Below are positions 1 to 6,914 of a stretch of 11,125 nucleotides of DNA, piece after piece. This stretch comes from Acidobacterium sp. (GTDB lineage Bacteria; Acidobacteriota; Terriglobia; Terriglobales; Acidobacteriaceae): assembly GCA_003152595.1 (NCBI GenBank), contig PMAM01000270.1, positions 34,207 through 45,331 on the forward strand, written 5' to 3'. The translations under genes and the position numbers were made by a program. Positions within the stretch are counted from its first letter, which is position 1. Each line of letters opens with the position of its first letter. Under the pieces are notes generated by a model. The model did not search any database and was not told the origin of the DNA. It saw only the letters and a list, made by a program, of their open reading frames with translations.

Positions 1-624
1 TGGGAAGCGGCGGAGTTTCTGAATACGCTGGTGGACGACAGCGATCCGGATACGGACCTGACGCAGATCGAGCATCTGCTGCAGACCTCGGAGGCAATTC
101 GCGCCGACGGACACCCGCGCTGGATGGTTCTCGTCGGATTCATTCACGACCTGGGCAAGTGTCTGTGCCTGTACGGCGAGCCCCAGTGGGGGGTCGTTGG
201 AGACACGTTCCCGGTGGGGTGCGCGTGGTCGCCGGATATTGTCTTTCCGGAGTATTTCGCGCGGAATCCGGATCGGAATGTTCCGGAGTATCAGACGAAG
301 TTCGGCATTTACGAACCGAATTGCGGCCTGGAAAACGTGCACATGTCGTTTGGGCATGACGGGTATGTCGCAAAGGTGATGAAGCCGTATCTGCGCGACG
401 AGGCGCTCTACATGCTGCGCTTCCACTCGTTCTATCCCTGGCACCGTCACGGAGCCTACGATCACCTGTGCAATGACAAGGACCGGTCGATGCTGGAGTG
501 GGTGCTGAAGTTCAATCAGTACGACCTCTACTCCAAAGGGCACGAGAAGCCGAAGATGAACGAACTGAAGCCTTACTATGACGATCTGTTCGCCGAGTTT
601 CTGCCGGCGGTTCTCTGCTGGTAA
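1..624 (+). CDS. myo-inositol oxygenase (MIOX), 5'-truncated by window edge
   Basis: MIOX is a cytosolic, mixed-valent di-iron oxygenase that cleaves myo-inositol with O2 to D-glucuronate, the first step of the glucuronate route of inositol breakdown. The reading frame is open from base 1 and ends in TAA at 622-624, giving 207 residues against about 285 in animal MIOX, so roughly 75-80 N-terminal residues lie outside the window. The GTG at 31 is an internal valine codon, not a start. All six di-iron ligands known from mouse MIOX have counterparts: His25 (EHLLQTSE), His49-Asp50 (IHDLGK), His119 (GHD), His142 (FHSFYPWH) and Asp175 (NQYDLY). The family blocks GEPQWGVVGDTFPVGC and KPYYDDLFAEF, and the terminal Trp, are also present. 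The catalytic core therefore looks intact. The next gene is convergent, so MIOX is the last gene of whatever + strand unit precedes it. Family assignment is firm; physiological substrate is inferred. Confidence 0.95.
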   Translation, partial: WEAAEFLNTLVDDSDPDTDLTQIEHLLQTSEAIRADGHPRWMVLVGFIHDLGKCLCLYGEPQWGVVGDTFPVGCAWSPDIVFPEYFARNPDRNVPEYQTKFGIYEPNCGLENVHMSFGHDGYVAKVMKPYLRDEALYMLRFHSFYPWHRHGAYDHLCNDKDRSMLEWVLKFNQYDLYSKGHEKPKMNELKPYYDDLFAEFLPAVLCW

Positions 625-711
625 GGAGAGCCCGGCTGGCGCGGCGAGACGGTTGTGACTCGGTTATGGCTCGACAGGCCTGGTGTGTCGCTGTCGCCGA
701 TTCGCAGAATG

Positions 712-1668
712 CTATGGCAGGCGGCCTGGACGCCAAGCCATTCCCTGGAACGGTTTTTCGCCGCGTTTGCCCCACCATGCGGCCATGAGCAGCGCAATGA
801 CCAACAGCAAAGGGATGACGATGACGCTGCCCTCGGGACCGGTGGCGCCGCCGCTCCAGAGTGGTTTTCCGATGGGATGCTCGGCGAAGAGGTGGCCCTG
901 GGCGACGAGGCCGCTGTCCGCGGTGCCGTAGAAGTAGGACTGTCCCCAGTCCCAGGCGGCGTGGAAGCCGACCGCCCACCACAGCGAGCCGGTGTACCAG
1001 AGGCTGAGGCTGAAGATGAGGCTCGCGGCGCCAGCGCCCACCAGTCCGGCCGGGGATTCACCTGGATTGGAGGCGTGCATGAGGCCGAAGGGGAGGCAGA
1101 ACAAAAGGGCTCCCCACCAGAAGCCGATGCCGCGGGTGACGGTGAACTGCGCGTAGCCGCGGAACATGGCTTCTTCGCAGAAGCCGACCAGGAGAAACAT
1201 CGCAGCCCAGGCCACGGCGTAGCGAAGGGCGGCGATGCCTCCCATGGTGCGGCCGTCGAGCGACAAATAGCCGAGGTGGCGCAGGATCAGGACGACGACG
1301 GAGATGGCGATGAAGCCCCAGACGAATCCGGAGAGGAGGCGCACGCCGCGTGTGCTTCCCTGAAAGCCGTAGTAGAGAAACGGACGGCGCTCCATGGCGG
1401 CCATGATGGCCGTCGCGGCGATGACGGGAACGATGTGAGAAAGCTCAAGCAGAAGACCGGTGGACGGCGGTATGGGAACGCCTGGATACAGATGCAGGAA
1501 GGGGCCGACCGCAAACTCACAGACGATGACGAGGATGGCGCAGAGGGTGGCGTAGACGAGGATCGCCCAGCCCGCGCGGAGTCCCTGCGGGCCGAAGAAA
1601 AGCCACAGGCCGGGAGGGGCAGGCAGGTCGTTGACGGGGCGAGGCCCGGAATCAGGAAAGGGCGTCAC
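712..1668 (-). CDS. CPBP family intramembrane metalloprotease (CAAX protease/Abi type)
   Basis: This is a polytopic inner-membrane protein of 318 residues, read from a GTG at 1668-1666 to TAG. The CPBP hallmark motifs are in order: Glu165-Glu166 with Arg170 (CEEAMFRGY), His198 (FGLMHASNP), and His236 with Asp240 (HAAWDWGQ). In this family (Rce1 and bacterial Abi homologues) these residues form the metal site of an intramembrane endopeptidase. Hydrophobic segments lie at about residues 33-53, 75-91, 110-130, 148-165, 180-197, 208-225 and 281-298. The frame runs back through gatA without a stop, but no ATG lies before residue 90. The GTG is the first good start after the gatA stop (TGA at 1690-1688). 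It places about 20 polar residues before the first helix and leaves a gap of 19 bases, consistent with translational coupling to gatA. No strong ribosome-binding site is seen. The substrate cannot be told; maturation of a peptide or prenylated protein is the family default, not shown here. Confidence 0.88.
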   Translation of the reverse strand: MTPFPDSGPRPVNDLPAPPGLWLFFGPQGLRAGWAILVYATLCAILVIVCEFAVGPFLHLYPGVPIPPSTGLLLELSHIVPVIAATAIMAAMERRPFLYYGFQGSTRGVRLLSGFVWGFIAISVVVLILRHLGYLSLDGRTMGGIAALRYAVAWAAMFLLVGFCEEAMFRGYAQFTVTRGIGFWWGALLFCLPFGLMHASNPGESPAGLVGAGAASLIFSLSLWYTGSLWWAVGFHAAWDWGQSYFYGTADSGLVAQGHLFAEHPIGKPLWSGGATGPEGSVIVIPLLLVIALLMAAWWGKRGEKPFQGMAWRPGRLP

Positions 1669-1687
1669 GGTGTCGGGCGCCGATCGC

Positions 1688-3126
<1,439 letters not shown>

Positions 3127-3130
<4 letters not shown>

Positions 3131-3462
3131 CGCTCGATCACCTTGGGAACTTTGAAGAAGACGGAGTCGGTCTCGGGGGCGGAGGCCATGACTGCAGCGC
3201 GATCGAGGCAGGGGCGGACTTCGTCGTCGCGCAGGACGGATTGCTTTTCCGAGGGCGCTTCGCCCGCAGAGGCCAGGACTTCAGAGACCTGGGCCATGGG
3301 CTCGACCTGGGCGGTGTCGAGCTCGGCGAGCTGGGCGACGTAGTCGAGGATGGCGTTGAGGTCGCGGCGCATGCGGGGCTCCTCTTCGGCGGTGAGGTCG
3401 AGGTTGGCCAGCTCGGCGACGCGGCGCACATCGTCGGGAGAAACTCGTTCCGTTTCGGGCAT
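3127..3462 (-). CDS. gatC: Glutamyl-tRNA(Gln)/aspartyl-tRNA(Asn) amidotransferase subunit C
   Basis: GatC is the small belt-like subunit that wraps the GatA-GatB interface and is needed for stable GatA. The protein has 111 residues, slightly longer than the usual 95-100. The family pattern is clear: VRRVAELANLDLTAEEEPRM at 12-31, LNAILDYVAQLAELDT at 35-50, VEPM at 53-56, LRDDEVRP at 77-84, and the closing FFKVPKVIE. The ATG at 3462-3460 has a GGAG only two bases upstream, a short spacing. It is still the only start that keeps the conserved N-terminus without a long unrelated extension. It is first in the gatC-gatA-CPBP operon, and its promoter must lie in the short stretch shared with the divergent gene at 3577. 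I could not pick a convincing - strand -35/-10 pair there. Confidence 0.95.
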
Positions 3463-3509
3463 GGCTCCAGTTTAAAACGGCCCGCCACGGGATGGCCTGA
3501 ACATGCCAG

Positions 3510-3537
3510 TTGACAGACGCCCGTGGCCAGGTACAAT
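3510..3537 (+). promoter_or_regulatory. sigma-70 type promoter for the 51-residue zinc-ribbon gene
   Basis: A perfect -35 box TTGACA at 3510-3515 is followed after a 16-base spacer by TACAAT at 3532-3537, five of six matches to the -10 consensus. Transcription would begin near 3544, leaving a leader of about 33 bases before the ATG at 3577. It lies in the gap between divergent gatC and the small gene. This is the best promoter match I see in the window. Confidence 0.75.
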
Positions 3538-3576
3538 CTGCCCCATAACGACTCTCACAGGCTTCCTGATCACCCC

Positions 3577-3732
3577 ATGAATACGGTCTGCAAGCATCCC
3601 AAGGTCCGCGTTGTGGCGCGCGAGGAAGACGTCGAGTTTGTCGAGTGCCTGGACTGCGGAGAAGTCTTCGACTCCAACGAATTTCGCGACATGCAGATTG
3701 AGGATTTGCAGGACGAGGAAGAGACGGCCTGA
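3577..3732 (+). CDS. small zinc-ribbon-like protein, function unknown
   Basis: This is an acidic protein of 51 residues. Cys5 and His7 (VCKHPK) and Cys24 and Cys27 (CLDCG) are arranged as C-x-H-x16-C-x2-C, which looks like a small zinc-binding ribbon. The C-terminus is strongly acidic (EDLQDEEE). The frame is open back to 3523, but the sigma-70 promoter at 3510-3537 has its start point near 3544, so the upstream start would not be transcribed. The ATG at 3577 is therefore preferred. The ribosome-binding site is weak. It is divergent from gatC and converges on gluQ with 30 bases between the stop codons. I cannot assign a function; a protein- or nucleic-acid-binding role would be a guess. The cysteine pattern and the strong promoter support a real expressed gene. 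Confidence 0.75.
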   Translation: MNTVCKHPKVRVVAREEDVEFVECLDCGEVFDSNEFRDMQIEDLQDEEETA

Positions 3733-3762
3733 GTCCTCTCTGCTTTTGGCTCAATGTAAACG

Positions 3763-4653
3763 CTACTTGTCGATTCCGAGCACCTGTTGCGGCGTCCAGC
3801 CCTGCTCGCGCAGGGTGCGGATCGCGAGGGCATCGTGGCGCTTGGCCAGGCGTTCGCCGCGTTCGTCGAGGACGAGCGGGGTGTGGAACCACTGCGGCTC
3901 CGGCCAGCCGAGAGTCCTGTAGATGAGGATCTGCCGCGCGGTGGAGAGCAGGAGGTCGGCGCCACGCACGACTTCGGTGATCTGCATCGCGTGGTCATCG
4001 GCGACGACGGCTAACTGATAGGCGGGGACATCGTCGCGACGCCAGATGGGAAAGTCGCCGAAGTCTTCGCCGGCGGTGAAGCGCTGCGGACCGAAGTGGC
4101 GATCGTTGAAGGTGACTGCTTCGCCATCGGGAACGCGGAATCGCCAATTCACACCGGCGGGGCTTGTGTATTGGTCAGCGAGGTTGGAGGGGGCGGATTT
4201 TGGTCGGCACGTGCCGGGATACATGGGGCCTTCGTCGCCTTCGAAGCGCATGGTTTTGCGGCTGGGGGCGTCGTCGTGCGGGGCCAGGGCGATGCCGCTG
4301 AGTTCGCGACGAGAACAGGTGCAGGGGTAGATGAATCCGCGCGCGAGCAGTTGGTGCCAGAGGCTCAGGTAGTGATCGCGGCGCTCGCTTTGCGAATAAG
4401 GGCCGAATGTCCCACCAACATCCGGCCCTTCCTGCCAATGGATGCCGAGCCAGTGAAGGTCCTCGAGCATCGCATCGGCGAAATCCGCTTTGGAGCGCTG
4501 CGGATCCAGATCCTCATTGCGCAGAACCAGGGTTCCGGCGGCATCGCGCGCTCGGACGTACGCGATCCAGAAGGTGCGCGCGTGGCCGAGGTGCAGCAAG
4601 CCGGTGGGCGAGGGCGCGATGCGTCCGCGATACCAGTGGAAAGATTCGCTCAC
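3763..4653 (-). CDS. gluQ: Glutamyl-Q tRNA(Asp) synthetase
   Basis: GluQ (YadB) is a truncated glutamyl-tRNA synthetase paralogue. It activates glutamate and attaches it to the queuosine base at position 34 of tRNA(Asp), rather than to a tRNA 3' end. The 296 residues hold the catalytic domain and no anticodon-binding domain, the expected size. Visible motifs are the class I HIGH variant HLGH at 21-24 within APSPTGLLHLGHAR, EDLDPQR at 47-53, the zinc site with Cys111 and Cys113 (YPCTCSRREL) plus Tyr145 and Cys149 (YPGTC), and the KMSKS equivalent RLAKRHDA at 268-275. Position 46 is Asn where Ile is common before EDLDP. The start is GTG at 4653-4651, chosen because it directly precedes the conserved YRGRIAPSPTG block; the ribosome-binding site is poor. 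The gene stands alone, convergent with the zinc-ribbon gene. Presence of gluQ implies that the cell makes or salvages queuosine. Confidence 0.93.
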   Translation of the reverse strand: MSESFHWYRGRIAPSPTGLLHLGHARTFWIAYVRARDAAGTLVLRNEDLDPQRSKADFADAMLEDLHWLGIHWQEGPDVGGTFGPYSQSERRDHYLSLWHQLLARGFIYPCTCSRRELSGIALAPHDDAPSRKTMRFEGDEGPMYPGTCRPKSAPSNLADQYTSPAGVNWRFRVPDGEAVTFNDRHFGPQRFTAGEDFGDFPIWRRDDVPAYQLAVVADDHAMQITEVVRGADLLLSTARQILIYRTLGWPEPQWFHTPLVLDERGERLAKRHDALAIRTLREQGWTPQQVLGIDK

Positions 4654-4821
4654 GCCGATCAGTTTATCGGCCTGGTCGCGGCTTCAGGCGCCACGGAAAG
4701 AGTGTGGCTGTCGTGAAAATCTCGCCTCAGCGGCTGAACAGCTTGACAGAAAGTCTTAGGAGGAAGAAAAACCATTTCTCGGCGGTTAAAGCTGGACTGG
4801 TTTGCGGTTCTTAGGGCACAG

Positions 4822-4953
4822 ATGAACCGCTCGCGAAAAAAGTCACGCCATCATTCCCAAAAGGAATCGAGAAACGTTACGGGCGACTCAGCACGGACTC
4901 AAATCGTATTGACGATTCGACGGCGGAAGCTTTGGCTACTTGCTGTGGGGTGA
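4822..4953 (+). CDS. possible 43-residue basic peptide (doubtful)
   Basis: A short frame from ATG 4822 to TGA 4951-4953 codes 43 residues rich in Arg, Lys, His and Ser, ending in a small hydrophobic patch after RRRK. It is followed directly by the intrinsic terminator, whose stem begins within the stop codon. Against it, there is no good ribosome-binding site next to the ATG, no recognisable family, and the frame is open upstream to 4747. I list it because it is the only + strand frame ending just before the terminator. It may equally be chance within a non-coding RNA. Confidence 0.15.
   Translation: MNRSRKKSRHHSQKESRNVTGDSARTQIVLTIRRRKLWLLAVG
4902..4917. repeat. short inverted repeat / hairpin
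   Basis: AATCGT at 4902-4907 and ACGATT at 4912-4917 are perfect reverse complements around the four-base loop ATTG. It could be a hairpin in a + strand transcript or a protein-binding palindrome. With only six pairs it may also be chance. Confidence 0.35.
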
Positions 4954-4980
4954 ACCTGGCCGTCCAGCGGCGGTTTTTTT
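4953..4980 (+). terminator. intrinsic (rho-independent) terminator on the + strand
   Basis: AACC (4953-4956) pairs with GGTT (4972-4975), and GCCG (4959-4962) with CGGC (4968-4971), around the loop TCCAG. A two-base bulge, TG, lies on the left arm. The stem runs into seven consecutive T residues at 4974-4980. This eight-pair GC-rich stem followed by a U tract is the classic form. It points rightward, although the genes on both sides are read leftward, so it probably ends an unannotated + strand transcript within the gap. Confidence 0.6.
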
Positions 4981-5041
4981 GGAGGTGAGGCACCCAATTT
5001 TCTGCAAGCTGTGAAGACGTGGCCTTGCAAGAAGCCAGGCG

Positions 5042-6109
5042 TCAGGCGGCGCGATCGGACTTGCCTCGCTGCTCCGCGGCATCGGTGAAGCTGAAGACGG
5101 GAGCGGTTTTCTTCGGGCGCGGATCTTCAGAGGGAATGGCGTATTCGAAGAGCAGGCCGATTCCCTGCCCCAGATAAATCGTAGCGAAGACGAACGGGGC
5201 TCGCCATGCCGAGCGGAATCCGTGGCGGGAACCGATTTGCATGGCATTCAGCAGGACGGCGATCGGAACCATGGCGAGAGGCGCGGTGACGAAGGCCGCC
5301 ATGCCATGCGGCAGACGGGCCCAGGCGACAATGGCCACGGTTAGGGCGAGCAGCACGGTGAGCGGAGCGATTTCGGCCACGGAGGAGCATTCCGGATGCT
5401 TGCGCATCCAGTGGCTGGTACCGCGGCCATGGCGGAACATTTCAGCGAAGAGGCTGCGCAACTCTTGCGGCGGCTGTTCGTGGACGGCGAGACGTGGGTC
5501 GCAGTAGGCGCGGATGCCGGCCTGGCGGGCGCGCTCATTGAAGTCGAGGCCGGTACAGGCGTCGAAGGTTTCGTCGAAGAGGCCAACCTCTTCGAAAACG
5601 ATGCGGCGGAAGACGCCGGCGAATCCTGGAGGATCGAGAAAGCCCGCCAGATCGGGCGGCGCAGAGCCGCGGCCGATGCGGGTGGAGCGCGCGTGCGCAA
5701 TGGCCTCGCCCATGTGCGTCTCCGCAGCGGCGAGCAAAGGCTGAGGACGACACAGGCATCCGGCCCCGGTGGTTTCCAGAATTTCCGCCGTATCCGCCAG
5801 CAGGTTTTTGGAGGGGATCGTGCAGTGTCCGGAGAGAAACACCATGGCATCGCCGGACGCGGCGCGGATGCCCGTGTTGCGTCCAGCCGCGACGGTGCGC
5901 CTGGGGTTGTCGAGGACCCGCACGCGCACGCGGCGGTCGCTGTAGCGTCGGCGGATCAGGTCCGCGGTACCGTCGGTGGACCGGCCGTCGACGACAAGGA
6001 TCTCGTAGAGCTCGACTGGATAGTTCTGTTCCAGCAGCTGATCGATAAGCCGAGGCAGCATTTTCCGTTCGTTTCGAACAGAAAGAATCACAGAAAGGTA
6101 GGGCAGCAT
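5042..6109 (-). CDS. Family 2 glycosyltransferase, ExoA-like, with C-terminal membrane segments
   Basis: This 355-residue protein probably transfers a sugar to a lipid-linked or polysaccharide acceptor at the inner membrane. The N-terminal GT-A domain shows SVILSVRNE at 6-14, the nucleotide-binding VVDGRSTDGT at 39-48, AGRNTGIRAASGD at 75-87, and GLFDETFDACTGLDFNERARQAG at 176-198. It resembles the succinoglycan ExoA branch of GT2. At the usual metal-binding DxD/DAH position it reads LSGHC (92-96), with Ser93 where Asp is expected. Three hydrophobic segments follow at about 248-265, 271-291 and 305-323, as in ExoA-like enzymes. I chose the ATG at 6109-6107 because it begins directly before the GT2 fold, has GAGGA seven bases upstream, and lies about 40 bases after a good promoter. 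A longer frame from a TTG at 6274 adds 55 unrelated residues and would read through the promoter. It appears monocistronic. Substrate and product are unknown. Confidence 0.88.
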   Translation of the reverse strand: MLPYLSVILSVRNERKMLPRLIDQLLEQNYPVELYEILVVDGRSTDGTADLIRRRYSDRRVRVRVLDNPRRTVAAGRNTGIRAASGDAMVFLSGHCTIPSKNLLADTAEILETTGAGCLCRPQPLLAAAETHMGEAIAHARSTRIGRGSAPPDLAGFLDPPGFAGVFRRIVFEEVGLFDETFDACTGLDFNERARQAGIRAYCDPRLAVHEQPPQELRSLFAEMFRHGRGTSHWMRKHPECSSVAEIAPLTVLLALTVAIVAWARLPHGMAAFVTAPLAMVPIAVLLNAMQIGSRHGFRSAWRAPFVFATIYLGQGIGLLFEYAIPSEDPRPKKTAPVFSFTDAAEQRGKSDRAA

Positions 6110-6155
6110 GAGACGTCCTCTTTGTGTACGTCTTACTGCTTTGTTTTGATGTTCG

Positions 6156-6164
6156 TTTATAGCA
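6156..6164 (-). promoter_or_regulatory. extended -10 promoter of the glycosyltransferase gene
   Basis: Read on the - strand, TGC followed by TATAAA forms an extended -10 element (TGn plus five of six consensus matches, TATAAA at 6161-6156). The region at the -35 distance (GTTACC) matches poorly, as is common with extended -10 promoters. The start point would be near 6149, giving a leader of about 40 bases to the ATG at 6109. Confidence 0.55.
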
Positions 6165-6177
6165 TTGAAAATCAATG
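6163..6177. promoter_or_regulatory. palindrome CATTGA-AAA-TCAATG, candidate operator
   Basis: A perfect inverted repeat has six-base arms (6163-6168 and 6172-6177) and a three-base centre. It overlaps the TG of the extended -10 and fills the promoter spacer of the glycosyltransferase gene. A dimeric repressor bound here would block RNA polymerase. The size and position fit an operator; no regulator gene is nearby to support this. Confidence 0.4.
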
Positions 6178-6584
6178 GGTAACGACCGTTGATGGCGACT
6201 CTTTGGTGAGCGAACTTTGGGGGTTCACAGTAACTGAACTGTGGTGTTCCGAAGGTGTCTGTCGTTTCAATCAAAAGGAACTGCGGTCAGGCGGCAGCAC
6301 GGGGGTTTTCGCGGTCTGCAATCGGTGAGAGGCGGAAAATCGAAAGGTAAGTTGTTCTGCTGCATGCTTCGGACACCATGCTGAGTGGCCGCAGGGGTAG
6401 CACGTTGGACCGGGGATGCGGTGACTGCGGAGAATCTCTGGCGCATACCGGGACACCGGACCGGCAGGTCCTGGCCGGGCAGAGGCGGTGGCGCCTTCTC
6501 TTGTGTGCCCGCCAGCGCCGGAGGTGAAATTCGCCGCCGAAGCCCAGGAGCGGGTGTAGGCTACACGCCGGGAGAGATGCCCTG
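6178..6584. other. intergenic stretch between divergent genes
   Basis: No confident gene lies here. One - strand frame, 6456 to 6271 with a GTG start, codes 61 residues with an eye-catching C-x2-C-x-H-x3-C-x2-H cluster (CYPCGHSAWCPKH at residues 19-31). It has no clear ribosome-binding site and is only part of a longer stop-free stretch in GC-rich DNA, so I do not call it. A GGACC-GGCA-GGTCC hairpin lies at 6458-6471. The palindrome GTGTAG-G-CTACAC at 6554-6566 sits just before the ribosome-binding site of the 6585 gene. No strong promoter for that gene is visible; TTGTGT at 6501 with TGAAAT at 6525 is a weak candidate. Confidence 0.4.
6554..6566. repeat. 13-base palindrome before the 6585 gene
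   Basis: GTGTAG (6554-6559) and CTACAC (6561-6566) are perfect reverse complements around a single G. The palindrome ends three bases before the GGAGAG ribosome-binding site at 6570-6575 of the small membrane-protein gene. It could be an operator in the leader region. With a one-base centre it is unlikely to fold as an RNA hairpin in full. Confidence 0.35.
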
Positions 6585-6914
6585 GTGCCCCTGAATACGC
6601 CCGGCCGGGAAGACTGGCGCGACTCGCCGCTGTTCAGGCTGATGCGCCTGCTCGGAGTGCTGCTCTTTGCGGTGCTGGTCGCGTATTGGGCGATCTTCGT
6701 CTTTTACACGCTGGAGAAGGGGATCGCGGGTGGGCCGCAGACGGTGCTTGCGTGGTACAGGCATGTGGGGTCGTCGTACGTACAGCGCGGACCTGGCGGC
6801 TCGATTTCGTTCCCTCGCTGGAGCGCAGCGAGATTCCTGATGCAGCAGGGTGTTCTTTTGGCGGTCACGGTGGGATTGTGGTTTGCGGTGGGCCGGAGGC
6901 GGGGAAAGGCTTAA
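6585..6914 (+). CDS. small two-helix membrane protein, function unknown
   Basis: This 109-residue protein starts at GTG 6585, with a good ribosome-binding site GGAGAG at 6570-6575, nine bases upstream. The nearby ATG at 6577 is out of frame and stops after five codons. Two hydrophobic segments are clear, at about residues 18-41 (LMRLLGVLLFAVLVAYWAIF onward) and 86-103 (MQQGVLLAVTVGLWFAVG). A periplasmic or cytoplasmic loop of about 45 residues lies between them, rich in Gly, Ser and aromatic residues, and the C-terminus is basic (RRRGKA). The positive tail suggests both ends are cytoplasmic. I do not recognise the family. Its TAA stop overlaps the stop of the facing - strand gene in the palindrome TTAA. 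Membrane-protein composition and a proper ribosome-binding site support a real gene. Confidence 0.65.
   Translation: MPLNTPGREDWRDSPLFRLMRLLGVLLFAVLVAYWAIFVFYTLEKGIAGGPQTVLAWYRHVGSSYVQRGPGGSISFPRWSAARFLMQQGVLLAVTVGLWFAVGRRRGKA

Larger units (their letters stand above)
4654..5041. other. 388-base gap with possible + strand transcript
   Basis: No conserved protein is recognisable here. On the + strand I see a strong but orphan Shine-Dalgarno-like AGGAGG at 4758-4763 with no ATG, GTG or TTG at usable distance (an ATT lies at 4774). There is also a 43-codon open frame from ATG 4822 to TGA 4951-4953, coding a very basic peptide (NRSRKKSRHH near its start, RRRKLWLLAVG at its end). An inverted repeat AATCGT/ACGATT lies at 4902-4917, and an intrinsic terminator at 4953-4980. 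A TTGACA at 4743-4748 has no good -10 partner. Base composition is less GC-rich than in the flanking genes. Both flanking genes are on the - strand, so the terminator does not serve either of them. A small RNA or a short peptide gene would explain it; neither is proven. Confidence 0.5.

Noticed and set aside
625..711. Terminator between the convergent MIOX and protease genes
   Set aside because: Only weak short complementarities and no T tract were found on either strand.
3523..3576. Upstream start for the 51-residue zinc-ribbon protein
   Set aside because: It lies inside the predicted promoter, before the likely transcription start near 3544.
4743..4748. TTGACA as a -35 box for a + strand transcript in the gap
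   Set aside because: No acceptable -10 occurs 16-18 bases downstream; the sequence there is GAAAAA-like. It was not called as a promoter.
6110..6274. 55-codon N-terminal extension of the glycosyltransferase from a TTG at 6274
   Set aside because: It would cross the promoter and palindrome and shows no GT2 homology. The ATG at 6109 has a good ribosome-binding site.
5396..6328. 310-codon + strand frame opposite the glycosyltransferase
   Set aside because: It is antisense to a gene with clear GT2 motifs, has no domain of its own, and ends in the AT-rich intergenic DNA.
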